A stretch of 64,000 nucleotides of DNA from Alkalimonas sp. (GCF_020831925.1 NZ_JAFIFQ010000002.1:1-64000), one strand, 5' to 3'. Shown: positions 1-10,135, counted from the stretch's first letter. The notes: a model not told the origin generated them from the sequence alone. A program made the numbers and translations.

Positions 1-29
1 CCTGCGCCACCTAAAGCTTTATCGACCAT
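1..29 (-). CDS. prpC: 2-methylcitrate synthase, N-terminal fragment (truncated by window edge)
   Basis: Minus-strand ATG at 29 reads MVDKALGGAG..., like the KxLxGAGLRGQ start of PrpC, directly downstream of prpB. Confidence 0.55.
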
Positions 30-202
30 GATTGTTGTCCTCTTGTTCTGTTGATATAAATAAGGTTCTGATTATTCGCTGCTTGCAAAGGCTGGCTGGC
101 AATTCTGTTGGCGCAGCCAGAGGATGTCTGACTGAGCGCTCGCGCGAAGGAGTTGCTATGGCGAGCACAACAGAGATTGGCAGACAGCCTCTTATCCAAC
201 CG

Positions 203-1087
203 CTACTTCTTCTGGCTAAACAGCTGATCCAGCTTTTCTTCAAAGCTGTGGTAATTCAGAAAATCGTACAGCTCCATCCGGGTTTGCATGTCGTCGATCA
301 CCGCTTTCTGATCGCCTTGCGCTAAGATGTTTTCATAGACTTTCAGTGCCGCCTTGTTCATGGCGCGGAAGGCACTCAGTGGATACAGCACCATAGCCAC
401 CCCCACACTGGCCAGCTCTTGCTTGTTGAACAAAGGCGTTTGGCCAAACTCGGTAATATTGGCCAGCACCGGCACATCCAGCGCGGTGGTAAAGGCCTGG
501 TACTGCTCCAGCGTATGCACGGCTTCAGCAAAAATGGCATCGGCACCGGCAGCCTGGCAGGCCAAAGCCCGCTCAATGGCCGCATCCACGCCTTGCTGTG
601 CTAAGGCATCGGTGCGCGCCATAATAAAGAACTGTTCATCGGTACGAGCATCGACCGCAGCTTTTACCCGATCGACCATCTCATCTAAGCTGACGATTTC
701 TTTGTTTGGCCGGTGACCACAGCGTTTTTGCGCTACCTGATCTTCAATATGAAAACCTGCCGCACCGGCACGGGTCATTTCTTTCACGGTACGGGCAATG
801 TTAAAAGCCCCACCCCAGCCGGTATCGGCATCGACCAACAAGGGTACTTCGGTCGCACCGGTAATACGGCGAATGTCTTCGCAGACATCGTTCAGCGACG
901 TCATGCCAAGGTCCGGTAAACCAAAGGACGCATTGGCGACGCCAGCACCGGATAAATACAACGCTTTATGGCCTACCCGCTCGGCCATCATAGCAGTGTA
1001 AGCATTAATAGTGCCGACCAGTTGCAATGGTTGATTGTCGACAATCGCCTGACGCAGCCGGGCTCCGGCGCTTAAAAGAGTGCTCAT
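203..1087 (-). CDS. prpB: 2-methylisocitrate lyase
   Basis: 294 aa; PEP mutase/ICL fold motifs: [64 protein letters not shown]. Confidence 0.96.
   Translation of the reverse strand: MSTLLSAGARLRQAIVDNQPLQLVGTINAYTAMMAERVGHKALYLSGAGVANASFGLPDLGMTSLNDVCEDIRRITGATEVPLLVDADTGWGGAFNIARTVKEMTRAGAAGFHIEDQVAQKRCGHRPNKEIVSLDEMVDRVKAAVDARTDEQFFIMARTDALAQQGVDAAIERALACQAAGADAIFAEAVHTLEQYQAFTTALDVPVLANITEFGQTPLFNKQELASVGVAMVLYPLSAFRAMNKAALKVYENILAQGDQKAVIDDMQTRMELYDFLNYHSFEEKLDQLFSQKK
1033..1046. promoter_or_regulatory. GATTGTCGACAATC palindrome (candidate GntR operator copy, inside prpB 5' coding region)
   Basis: Perfect 14-bp palindrome sharing its core with the site upstream of the GntR gene. Confidence 0.45.
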
Positions 1088-1803
1088 GCTTGATTCCCCG
1101 TTAGTTGCAATTCAATGTTGCGCCGCGATGCACCAATATGGCGGCGCATCAATAAATCGGCCAGTTCCCCATCGCGGTTGGCGATGGCATGAATGATGGC
1201 TTTGTGTTCATCAAAAGCCCGCGACACCCGCGGCCCGTTCATGCCTAACTGCACCCGGTACATCCGGACCAGAAAGTATAGCTCATCACATAATATATTG
1301 ATTAAATAAGAATTTTTACTACCAAGAATAATGCGGTAATGAAAGTCCAGATCGCCGGCTTCCTGATAATAACTCTCGCCTTCGCGCACCCGCTGAGTGC
1401 TTAGATGCTGATCCAGCAAGGCGCGTACTTCGGCAATTTCAGCGTCGGTCATTTGCTCGGCAGCCAACCGGCAGGCCAGGCCTTCCAACTCTTCGCGCAG
1501 CTGATACAAGGCGATCAGGCCTTCTTTCGACAGGGTGACCACCCGGGCCCCGGCATTGGGAATGCGTTCAATCAGATGGCAGCGTTCCAGCCGCGCCAGC
1601 GCTTCACGCAGTGGAGCCCGGCTTAAATCAAAGCGTCGTGCCAGTTCCGGCTCACTGATTTTACTGCCAGCCGGGATCTCGCCTTCGACAATAGCGCGCT
1701 GTATTTCCAGCAGCACGCGATCGGCTGCTGTTACCGGCATCCGCCACATTGGGCTTTGCATTGTCATCAAACCATCACCTTGATCAACCTGAATTGTCGA
1801 CAT
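1084..1803 (-). CDS. GntR family transcriptional regulator (FadR/FCD type), likely prp regulator
   Basis: N-terminal wHTH '[37 protein letters not shown]' plus C-terminal FCD domain; overlaps prpB by 4 nt. Confidence 0.92.
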   Translation of the reverse strand: MSTIQVDQGDGLMTMQSPMWRMPVTAADRVLLEIQRAIVEGEIPAGSKISEPELARRFDLSRAPLREALARLERCHLIERIPNAGARVVTLSKEGLIALYQLREELEGLACRLAAEQMTDAEIAEVRALLDQHLSTQRVREGESYYQEAGDLDFHYRIILGSKNSYLINILCDELYFLVRMYRVQLGMNGPRVSRAFDEHKAIIHAIANRDGELADLLMRRHIGASRRNIELQLTGNQA

Positions 1804-1804
1804 A
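1793..1804. promoter_or_regulatory. ATTGTCGACATA, imperfect copy of palindrome at GntR start codon
   Basis: 10/12 match to ATTGTCGACAAT; spans the minus-strand ATG of the regulator. Confidence 0.45.
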
Positions 1805-1865
1805 AAAAAACAATAATGCAGTTTTAGTGGCTTTTAAGCGCTTTGTCAAGCTTGCTAAAGCATCG

Positions 1866-1877
1866 ATTGTCGACAAT
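1866..1877. promoter_or_regulatory. ATTGTCGACAAT perfect palindrome upstream of the GntR-prp operon
   Basis: Perfect 12-bp palindrome, 73 bp from the copy at the start codon. Confidence 0.6.
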
Positions 1878-1990
1878 ACCACCAAAGTTGTAGCCTCTGC
1901 TTGCCAGGTTAAGCTTTCTGCAGCTGACAGATGATCCTGGCATCCGTTTCAAGTACAATAGCCGCCCTTTACTCTTTGGCGACTCGCACC

Positions 1991-3196
1991 ATGTCCACTG
2001 CAAAAACCTACCCGATCGTAACCCTGGCTGCAGGCCGGGAAAAAGCGCTAAAACGGCGCCATCCCTGGATTTTTTCCAAAGCCATTCATGCGGTGAAAGG
2101 CACCCCGAATGCCGGCGATACCGTGGATGTGGTCAGTTTCGACCAAAAATGGCTGTGCCGGGCGGCTTACTCGCCAAAATCGCAAATCCGCTTACGGGTC
2201 TGGACCGACAAACAGGACGAAGCCATTGATCAGGCATTTTTTGAACGGCGCATTGCACAGGCACAAGGCATGCGCAGCATTTGGTTTGCCAACCAGGATA
2301 CCAATGGTTACCGGCTGGTAGCGGCCGAGTCCGATGGACTGCCCGGCATTATCATTGACCGCTTTGCCGACGTGTTGGTGTGTCAGCTGCTTTCGGCCGG
2401 TGCGGAGACCAACCGCAAGCACTTACTGGCCGCCTTAAAAGCCCTGTACCCAGCTTGCAGAATTTACGATCGCTCCGATGTGGAAGTGCGTAAAAAAGAA
2501 GGTCTGGAGCTGAAATCTGGCTGGCTGCATCAGCCACTGGACAGCACCGAAGTGACCATTCGTGAACATGGCATGACGGTGTTGGTGGACGTGGCTGAAG
2601 GCCATAAAACCGGTTTTTATCTGGATCAGCGGGCCAACCGCCTGCGCTTGCGGCAACTGGCAGCCGGCAAAACCGTGCTGAACTGCTTTAGCTACACCGG
2701 TACTTTTGGTGTTGCAGCTTTGCTCGGTGGTGCCAGCCATGTGATTAACGTGGATGCCTCCGACAGCGCCCTTGCCTTATCCGAGCGCCAGTTGGCATTA
2801 AATGGCCTGCAACCAGAGCAGACCAGCCACGTTAAGCAAGATGTGTTTAAACTGCTGCGCCAGTACAAAGAAGAAGGCAAACAGTTTGATTTGCTGATTT
2901 TAGATCCGCCGAAATTTGCCGACAACAAAGGCCAGTTGATGGGAGCCTGTCGCGGCTACAAAGACATCAACCGGGTGGCGATGCAATTGGTGAAACCAGG
3001 TGGCTTACTGCTGACTTTTTCCTGTTCTGGCCTGATGGAAGATACCTTGTTCCAAAAAGTAGTGGCCGATGCGGCACTGGATGCCGGCCGGGACTGTCTG
3101 TTTGTTGAACGCTTGCACCAGGATGCCGATCATCCGGTAGCCAGTTTCTACCCGGAAGGTCATTACCTGAAAGGTCTGATCTGTTACCTGGCTTAA
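1991..3196 (+). CDS. rlmI: 23S rRNA m5C1962 methyltransferase
   Basis: PUA-like N-term, '[14 protein letters not shown]', '[29 protein letters not shown]', 'LILDPPKFA'; likely start MSTAKTYP at 1991 rather than 1931. Confidence 0.93.
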   Translation: MSTAKTYPIVTLAAGREKALKRRHPWIFSKAIHAVKGTPNAGDTVDVVSFDQKWLCRAAYSPKSQIRLRVWTDKQDEAIDQAFFERRIAQAQGMRSIWFANQDTNGYRLVAAESDGLPGIIIDRFADVLVCQLLSAGAETNRKHLLAALKALYPACRIYDRSDVEVRKKEGLELKSGWLHQPLDSTEVTIREHGMTVLVDVAEGHKTGFYLDQRANRLRLRQLAAGKTVLNCFSYTGTFGVAALLGGASHVINVDASDSALALSERQLALNGLQPEQTSHVKQDVFKLLRQYKEEGKQFDLLILDPPKFADNKGQLMGACRGYKDINRVAMQLVKPGGLLLTFSCSGLMEDTLFQKVVADAALDAGRDCLFVERLHQDADHPVASFYPEGHYLKGLICYLA

Positions 3197-3220
3197 TGCT
3201 TATCAATGTATGTAGCTCCT

Positions 3221-3255
3221 GTAAAAAAAGCTGACCCTGCGTCAGCTTTTTTTAC
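3221..3255 (+). terminator. Intrinsic terminator after rlmI
   Basis: Perfect 15-bp inverted repeat GTAAAAAAAGCTGAC-cctgc-GTCAGCTTTTTTTAC. Confidence 0.85.
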
Positions 3256-3406
3256 ATTCAACCGCTATAAAAAAATAATCCTCTTAGTTTTTAACCTTTT
3301 AAAAAATGGCCCGGATTATGCCAGAAAAAAATACCAGCCTTGATTGCTGTGCGACAGACTTAGTTTAAGCCTGTGCTGAAATAATAAAAATCAGAGGATA
3401 AGTAGA

Positions 3407-4402
3407 ATGAAAAAACTGATCTTAATCAGCTGTTTATTAGGTTTTGCTTCAAGCCTGAGTCATGCAGGTGTAATCCGGCACGATGTCGACCCGGATGAAT
3501 ACCTCTGGCTGGCTCGTCAGCAACAATTTGACAGTGTTGGATATACCATCTTCAATGCTGCCGGGGGTGGTACCTTTATTTGCAGTGGCACCGTCATCGC
3601 TAAAAACTGGGTACTTACCGCAGGCCACTGTGTGGATGATGCAATTAACATGACGTTCTATCTCCCACAGTACAATGAAGATAGAACGTCATTAACGCAC
3701 ACTGCCGTTAATGCTTCATCCTGGGTTTGGCATGAGAACTGGAACGGTGACCTGGGCGCTGGCTGGGATATTGGTCTGATGTACTTTGATAACCCCTTTG
3801 ATGTTGAACCGGCGAAACTCTATACCGGCAACAATGAAACTGGGGCTATCACTACCCATGTTGGCTATGGTGCTTCAGGTACCGGCCTCACTGGTGCTAC
3901 CCAGCCACCAGGCACTCGCCGGGCAGGCCAGAATGTGGTTGATGGCTTGGCTTCCTCGGAAGGAACCGGTCAACAATTGCTGTGGTCTGATTTTGATCAC
4001 CCAAATCCAGCCGCTACAGACCCTTGGGGTGACATTTACAATGACTGGGTAAATTACTGGTACAGTAACCATCCGCTTTTTGCAGGCTCTGGCATTAGTT
4101 CTGATAATGCAGCCCTGCCGCTGGAGTACAGCATAGCTGGTGGTGATTCAGGTGGTGGTGCTTTTATTTTTGAAAACGGTGAGTGGCTATTAGCTGGAGT
4201 GCACTCTCTGGGCTGGAACATCAATGGCACCCAGCCACAGGCAGATTATGGTACCTTATTCGCTTCGGTACGCGTCAGTGATCTTACCGATTGGATATAC
4301 AGCTACACAGCCACCGTATCGACACCAGCAAGCCTTGGCATTTTTGCTTCGGGTCTATTACTGCTTTGCTGGCGACGCCGTACCCAGCTCTCTTCACGAT
4401 AG
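3407..4402 (+). CDS. Secreted trypsin-like serine protease with C-terminal PEP-CTERM-like sorting tail
   Basis: Signal peptide; 'NWVLTAGHCVD' and 'GGDSGGGAF' catalytic motifs; C-term 'STPASLGIFASGLLLLCWRRR'. Confidence 0.85.
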   Translation: MKKLILISCLLGFASSLSHAGVIRHDVDPDEYLWLARQQQFDSVGYTIFNAAGGGTFICSGTVIAKNWVLTAGHCVDDAINMTFYLPQYNEDRTSLTHTAVNASSWVWHENWNGDLGAGWDIGLMYFDNPFDVEPAKLYTGNNETGAITTHVGYGASGTGLTGATQPPGTRRAGQNVVDGLASSEGTGQQLLWSDFDHPNPAATDPWGDIYNDWVNYWYSNHPLFAGSGISSDNAALPLEYSIAGGDSGGGAFIFENGEWLLAGVHSLGWNINGTQPQADYGTLFASVRVSDLTDWIYSYTATVSTPASLGIFASGLLLLCWRRRTQLSSR

Positions 4403-4422
4403 CGCTCCCTCTGATTTATCCC

Positions 4423-4452
4423 AGCCGGTCAGTGTCACTGACCGGCTTTTTA
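4423..4452 (+). terminator. Intrinsic terminator after the protease gene
   Basis: AGCCGGTCAG-tgtca-CTGACCGGCT followed by T-run. Confidence 0.85.
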
Positions 4453-4545
4453 CTAGCTATCCATCGAATCCCCTACCTTTTCAGGGTGTTTCTACCGTCT
4501 ACTCTTTGTTATGCTAAGCAGCTCGTTAATTTGACAGGAACCTGC

Positions 4546-5115
4546 ATGAAAGCTTTGTTTAGCTCATTAGCACTGCTGATAAGCCTTAGTACTCAGGCCA
4601 GCTGGCAGCTTGATAACAGCCAGTCACGACTGGATTTTGTATCACTGAAAAATGAAGTGGCTGCCGAAGTGCATCAGTTCAGCCAATTGAAAGGTCACTG
4701 GCAGGACGATGGTAGCCTGAGCATTGAAATTGCAGTGGCTGGTTTGCAGACCCATATCCCGATCCGCGATGATCGCATGTGGCAGTATTTGTTTAAACTG
4801 GATGATTACCCGCTCATTACCGCAACGGGTTCAGTCACCCCTGACGCAGTGGCTGATTTAGCCATTGGCAGCAGCAAAACATTGCGGGTACCGTTGCAGC
4901 TGACCATTGTTGGCCAAACGCAGCGGGTGCAAAGTGAAGTGCTGGTCACCCGGCTTGGCGAGAGCAGCTTACAGGTCAACACCCAAGCTCCTATTATGGT
5001 GAATGGTGCTCAGTTTGGTTTAACGGAAGGTTTAAATCGCCTGCGTGATCTGGCTGGCCTGCAAAGCATCAATCCAATGGTGCCGGTTACCTTCACCGTG
5101 CGGTTTGAGAAGTAA
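4546..5115 (+). CDS. YceI family periplasmic protein
   Basis: Signal peptide then 'WQLDNSQSRLDFVSLKN...EVHQFSQLKGHW...'; start set at MKALFSSLALL (4546). Confidence 0.85.
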   Translation: MKALFSSLALLISLSTQASWQLDNSQSRLDFVSLKNEVAAEVHQFSQLKGHWQDDGSLSIEIAVAGLQTHIPIRDDRMWQYLFKLDDYPLITATGSVTPDAVADLAIGSSKTLRVPLQLTIVGQTQRVQSEVLVTRLGESSLQVNTQAPIMVNGAQFGLTEGLNRLRDLAGLQSINPMVPVTFTVRFEK

Positions 5116-5176
5116 CCGCGAATAGCAGCCTAGATGCAGCCTGGAAAAAGGCAGGCTGCTTTTCTAAGTGCAGGTA

Positions 5177-5479
5177 TTAATTCATATCGATAAAAGCCAG
5201 ACCCAACTGGTAGCCTTCCCCGCTTTCCTGGCCGCAGCGCATCACTTTGGCCGTGGCATCCAGCGGCGGTATACTGTTGTTGGCTGACTCCAGGCGCACC
5301 CGAATCAAAGTACCCATTTCCAGTGGCTCATTGATATCCACCGACATGCCTGATGCACTTAAATCACGGCAAATACCATCAACGGTGCGGCCTGCTTCCG
5401 GATCATTGATCAGCAGCTGCACATCGGCATTAACCATCATACGGTAAAAATGACGCTTATCACTTTGGTTTAACATCAC
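5177..5479 (-). CDS. PilZ domain protein
   Basis: 'RHFYRMMVNADVQL...DLSASGMSVDI...GYQLGLAFIDM' PilZ pattern. Confidence 0.85.
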   Translation of the reverse strand: MMLNQSDKRHFYRMMVNADVQLLINDPEAGRTVDGICRDLSASGMSVDINEPLEMGTLIRVRLESANNSIPPLDATAKVMRCGQESGEGYQLGLAFIDMN

Positions 5480-5589
5480 TACTCCCCCAGCTTATCCTTG
5501 CTTAATGTGTTTGTACCTGACTTACTAGTTATATAGCTTTCACCGTAGCCTGTAAAGGCGCGATTGAGCACCCCAACGGAAATAAGGCG

Positions 5590-8500
5590 TCAGGGGGCTG
5601 ACGACTTCGCTTCGCTGATAGCGTTTAACACCCGTTTCAGTGAAATAGGATAAGCCGTCCCCAAAGTTTGAGCAAACAGCGACACTTTTAGCTCTTCAAT
5701 CATCCAGCGAATATCGCTCACTGCATCAGGCAGCACAGCCTGAGTTTTGTACTGGCCAAGCAGCGCCTGATACGCTTCTTCGGCGCGCTGGTAATCGTGC
5801 ATCATTAAACGATCGCGGTGTGGGTCAATCGGTAATTTTTCCAGCCGTTTTTCCATCGCTTTTAAGTAGCGCAGGATATCGCCAAGCCGCCTGGCACCAT
5901 ACTTACTGACGAAGCCCTTAAACAACAAGGTTTCCAAATGCTGTTTCACTTCCCCCTGCGCCTGCACATGCGCCAGATCCACCTTGCCTTTTAAGCGCTT
6001 TTGAATGTGGTGACCGAGCGACAAAATTTGTTCCACCTGCAAGGCAATAGCCAACACCCGCTCATTCAGCTCGGCCCGCACCTGTTCTTTGATACCGTTA
6101 AACTGCTGTTGATTGTGCGGAAATTCCTGTTCGCTTAACATGGCATCCACCGCCGCCGCGATGCAATCGTCAATCAGTTCCAGCACTTTGCCAAAGGGAT
6201 TAAAATACAGCCCAAGCTTGGCTTTGTTAGGCAAAGACTCCTGCAGGTATTTCACCGGCGATGGGATATTTAACAAAATCAGCCGGCGCAAACCAAGCAG
6301 GCTGGTTTGGCGGGCCAAAGCAGCATGGTCAAGCAACTTGATGGCGACCGAGTCGCCTTCATCTACCAGTGCCGGATACGCCTTGATCTCATAGCCGGCT
6401 TGCAACTGCACATATTCACTGGGCAGCTGACCAAAGCTCCAGTCGGTGAGCTGTTGCTGCTCGATATCCGGCTCGGCTACCTCGCTTAAGGTTTGCTGTA
6501 CATCCCCCTGCAGCTGCTGTTTCAACAGTGCCAGCGAACGTCCCTGTACCATCAGCTTGCCGCTGGCATCCACCACCTTAAAATTCATCTGTAGATGTGC
6601 TGGCAAGGATGCCAGATCCCAGGCATCGTCCGGCACCGTGGTGCCCGACATGCGCCGTAGCTGGGCAGTCACCGCCTCTAGCAGCTTGCCCTGACCAGGT
6701 TGCAGCACCTGCAGCAGAGCATCGGCGTAATTAGGTGCCGGCACAAACTGGCGGCGGTAATTTTTTGGCAAGGATTTAATCAGCGCCACCAACAGCTCAT
6801 GCAACAGGCCTGGGATCAGCCAGTCAAAGCCCTGCTCATCAATTTGATTGAGCAGCGCCAGCGGAATCACCACACTCACGCCATCATCCAGCTCACCTGG
6901 CGCAAAGTGATAACTGAGCGGCAACTTGAGATTGCCCTGGCTCCAGACGTCTGGAAACTGGCCAGCGCCAACCTCATCGGCGGCACGCTTTTTCAGCGCT
7001 TCGGGGTCAAAGTGCAGGAAACGTTTGTCTTCTTTGCGTTTTTGCTGCCACCATTTGCTGAAATCAACGCGGTTATTGGCTTCCACCGGCACACGGTCGG
7101 CGTAAAACTGCACCAGATCCTCTTCGTCCACCAGAATATCGCGCCGCCGGCTTTTATCTTCCAGCGCGATCACCTCATCCAGCAGTTTGCGATTGTGCAC
7201 CAAAAAAGCTTCCTGCTGCCCCAGCTCGTCATGCACCAGCGCTTCGCGGATAAAAATTTGATGGCAGGTTTGCGCATCGAGCTTGCTGTACAGCACCGGC
7301 CGTTTACCAACAATGATCACGCCGTAGAGGCTCACCTGCTCAAAAGCAATAACAGCACCGCGTTTTTTCTGCCAGTGTGGCTCGCTGTAGCTGCGGCTTA
7401 CCAGATGTTCAGCCAAGGGCTCTACCCAGTCCGGCTCGATTTTCGCCAGGCAACGGGCATAGAGCCTGGAGGTTTCCACCCATTCGGAGGCCATCACCCA
7501 TTTGGGCTTGCGCTTAAACAAATGACTGCCGGGAAAAGCATAAAAACGGGTTTGCCGCGGCCCAAGGTAATCGGCTTCGGCATCTTTGCAACCTATCTGA
7601 CCGAGCAAACCAGCCAGCAAACTGCGGTGAATTTCGCCGTAGCCTGCGCTGGCCTGATTGGCACGAAAGCCAAGCTCTTGCATCAGTTGGCTTAACTGAT
7701 AGACCAGATCCTGCCATTCACGTACCCGCAGATAGTTCAGCAGCTCGGTTTTGCAGAGTTTACGAAACTGATTGTTGCTCAGCTCCTCCTGCTGCTGTTG
7801 CAGGTACTGCCAGAGCTTCAGGTAACTGACAAAATCCGAGTCCTGATCGGCAAAGCGGCTGTGCAGCTCATCGGCTTTTTGCTGTTTATCCAGCGGCCGC
7901 TCCCGCGGATCCTGAATCGAAAGTGCTGCTACGATCACCACCACTTCGCTAAGCGCCTGCTGTTTGGGCGCTTCCAGCAGCATCCGGCCGAGCCGTGGAT
8001 CAATAGGCAAGCGCGCCAGCTGACGGCCAAGCTCGGTCATTTGCAACTCGCCAGCTTTACGCCTGGTTGCTACCGCGCCCAGCTCTTCCAGCAGCTTGAT
8101 GCCATCGGTAACAAAGCGACTGTCTGGCCGTTGTAAAAACGGAAAAGCTTCCATGCTGCCAAGGCGCAAAGATAACATCTGCAGAATAACCGAGGCTAAA
8201 TTGGTGCGCAGTATTTCCGGATCGGTGTATTCAGGCCGGCTGAGAAAATCCTCTTCGCTGTACAAGCGAATGCAGATACCAGCAGCAACCCGGCCACAGC
8301 GGCCCTTGCGCTGGTTGGCACTGGCCTGACTAATGGACTCAATCGGCAGCTGCTGTACTTTGGAGCGGTAACTGTAACGTGAAATACGGGCAGTACCGGG
8401 ATCGATGACATAACGAATGCCCGGCACTGTCAATGAGGTTTCGGCCACATTGGTCGCCAGCACAATGCGCCGGCCTGGGTGCGATTGAAACACCCGGTTT

Positions 8501-9513
8501 TGCTCGCTGGCACTTAAGCGTGAATACAGCGGCAGGATCTCGGTATGCGGCAGCCGCAGTTTTTCCAGCGCATCAGCGGTATCGCGAATTTCACGCTCGC
8601 CGTTTAAAAATACTAAAATATCGCCCGGCGGCTCGCGGTACAGCTCTTCGACCGCATCGAACAGGCCTTGCAGCTGATCGCGATCTTTATCGTCCTGCTC
8701 ATCCCGCTCATCAAAGGGCCGGTAACGCACCTCCACCGGATAGGTACGGCCAGAGACTTCAATCACCGGTGCATCGTTAAAGTGTTTGGAAAAGCGCTGT
8801 GGGTCGATAGTGGCCGAGGTGATAATGACTTTTAAATCCGGCCGTTTCGGCAGCAACTGCTTCAGATAACCCAGCAAAAAATCGATGTTCAGGCTGCGCT
8901 CGTGCGCTTCGTCAATAATCAAGGTGTCGTACTGATTTAAAAAACGGTCCTGCTGCATTTCGGCCAGCAGCACCCCATCGGTCATCAGTTTGATGCGGGT
9001 CTGCTCTGAAGTGTGATCGCCAAAGCGGATTTTAAAGCCTACCTCTTTGCCTGGCTCCACGCCCAGCTCTTCGGCAATACGATTGCTAACACTGCGCGCC
9101 GCCAGCCGCCGTGGTTGGGTATGACCTATCATGCCGGCAACACCGCGACCAAGCTCCAGGCAAATTTTCGGCAACTGGGTGGTTTTGCCTGAGCCGGTTT
9201 CACCGGCAATCACCACCAGTTGGTGTTTGGCAATGGCGGCTTTGATGTCGTCTTTTTTGGCGACCACCGGCAGCTCGGCCGGATAGTTCAGTTGCAAGAT
9301 CTGGCTGGCTCTTTGCTGGCGCTGGGCTACCGAACGCTCCAGGTCCTTGGCTATCGCGCCCTGAGCTTCGCAGCGTTTGGCTTCATCACTGATTTTTTTT
9401 AGACCATGCAGGCGCTTACGTAAGCGGAACTGATCTTTTTGCATGGCCAGACCGAGCAGCCGGTGCAGCTCGTTTAGTGAAAGTGGATTGGGTACAGAAT
9501 TGGGTTCAGACAA
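5590..9513 (-). CDS. hrpA: ATP-dependent RNA helicase HrpA (TTG start)
   Basis: 1307 aa DEAH helicase: GETGSGKTTQLPKI, DEAHERSLNIDFLLGYLK, SATID, QRKGRCGRVAAGICIRLYS. Confidence 0.96.
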   Translation of the reverse strand: MSEPNSVPNPLSLNELHRLLGLAMQKDQFRLRKRLHGLKKISDEAKRCEAQGAIAKDLERSVAQRQQRASQILQLNYPAELPVVAKKDDIKAAIAKHQLVVIAGETGSGKTTQLPKICLELGRGVAGMIGHTQPRRLAARSVSNRIAEELGVEPGKEVGFKIRFGDHTSEQTRIKLMTDGVLLAEMQQDRFLNQYDTLIIDEAHERSLNIDFLLGYLKQLLPKRPDLKVIITSATIDPQRFSKHFNDAPVIEVSGRTYPVEVRYRPFDERDEQDDKDRDQLQGLFDAVEELYREPPGDILVFLNGEREIRDTADALEKLRLPHTEILPLYSRLSASEQNRVFQSHPGRRIVLATNVAETSLTVPGIRYVIDPGTARISRYSYRSKVQQLPIESISQASANQRKGRCGRVAAGICIRLYSEEDFLSRPEYTDPEILRTNLASVILQMLSLRLGSMEAFPFLQRPDSRFVTDGIKLLEELGAVATRRKAGELQMTELGRQLARLPIDPRLGRMLLEAPKQQALSEVVVIVAALSIQDPRERPLDKQQKADELHSRFADQDSDFVSYLKLWQYLQQQQEELSNNQFRKLCKTELLNYLRVREWQDLVYQLSQLMQELGFRANQASAGYGEIHRSLLAGLLGQIGCKDAEADYLGPRQTRFYAFPGSHLFKRKPKWVMASEWVETSRLYARCLAKIEPDWVEPLAEHLVSRSYSEPHWQKKRGAVIAFEQVSLYGVIIVGKRPVLYSKLDAQTCHQIFIREALVHDELGQQEAFLVHNRKLLDEVIALEDKSRRRDILVDEEDLVQFYADRVPVEANNRVDFSKWWQQKRKEDKRFLHFDPEALKKRAADEVGAGQFPDVWSQGNLKLPLSYHFAPGELDDGVSVVIPLALLNQIDEQGFDWLIPGLLHELLVALIKSLPKNYRRQFVPAPNYADALLQVLQPGQGKLLEAVTAQLRRMSGTTVPDDAWDLASLPAHLQMNFKVVDASGKLMVQGRSLALLKQQLQGDVQQTLSEVAEPDIEQQQLTDWSFGQLPSEYVQLQAGYEIKAYPALVDEGDSVAIKLLDHAALARQTSLLGLRRLILLNIPSPVKYLQESLPNKAKLGLYFNPFGKVLELIDDCIAAAVDAMLSEQEFPHNQQQFNGIKEQVRAELNERVLAIALQVEQILSLGHHIQKRLKGKVDLAHVQAQGEVKQHLETLLFKGFVSKYGARRLGDILRYLKAMEKRLEKLPIDPHRDRLMMHDYQRAEEAYQALLGQYKTQAVLPDAVSDIRWMIEELKVSLFAQTLGTAYPISLKRVLNAISEAKSSAP

Positions 9514-9542
9514 AAAAGCGCCCTCAGCAAAATGAGGGCGCT
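9512..9542 (-). terminator. Intrinsic terminator (minus strand) between the CBS gene and hrpA
   Basis: Perfect 10-bp stem AGCGCCCTCA/TGAGGGCGCT followed on the minus strand by T6 that runs into the hrpA TTG codon. Confidence 0.75.
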
Positions 9543-9607
9543 ATGCTAGCAAGAAGCAGGCTCAGCTGCAATTAAGGTTCCAACGAACAAACCACCAGAT
9601 TGAGCCA

Positions 9608-10027
9608 TTAAACCGCTTTGCGGTAATGCGAATTCATTTCCTTGTCCAGCGCGGCCAGTACATGGCTGCGGCTGATGATGCCAAGCAGAAGATTGTTGTC
9701 ATCCACCACCGGATACAACTTGGGTTTCAGCTTTAGCATCATTTGCGCCAGATCGATGATGCCATCGTACGGTTTAACCGACAGCACTTCTGTTTGCATG
9801 ATATCCCGCACATGCGCCACCTGCTGGTCGTGGTAGGTGGATTTCAGCATTAAGGACAGGCAGTCCTGCTCGGACAAAAAGCCTATCACCTTATTGTGAT
9901 CATCCACCACAGGGCCACCGGTCTGATTGCTGATGGTCAGCCGATCCGCAGCCAGCTCCAGCGTCATATCCGCGGTAAAAGTCACCGGATGGTTGTTCAT
10001 ATAATCGCCTACTTTCAGTAAGTCCAT
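9608..10027 (-). CDS. CBS domain pair protein
   Basis: Two CBS motifs: 'GGPVVDDHNKVIGFLSEQDCL' and 'LYPVVDDNNLLLGIISRSHVL'. Confidence 0.9.
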   Translation of the reverse strand: MDLLKVGDYMNNHPVTFTADMTLELAADRLTISNQTGGPVVDDHNKVIGFLSEQDCLSLMLKSTYHDQQVAHVRDIMQTEVLSVKPYDGIIDLAQMMLKLKPKLYPVVDDNNLLLGIISRSHVLAALDKEMNSHYRKAV

Positions 10028-10135
10028 GTTTCCCCCTGAATACAGAATGAAAGCTTACTTTAAGCCTAGCTGAAACTGGCAAAACTGCCGGTTTTTTACC
10101 GCGAAACCGCAGCTAACTGCTGATATTTTAATCAG

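Noticed and set aside
4291-4545. Long N-terminal extension of the YceI ORF
   Set aside because: Overlaps the protease C-terminus and passes through the terminator at 4423-4452; a clear signal peptide begins at 4546.
6700-7695. 331-aa plus-strand ORF antisense to hrpA
   Set aside because: Lies wholly within the clearly homologous HrpA coding sequence; composition (Gln/His/Leu-rich) is typical of an antisense shadow frame.
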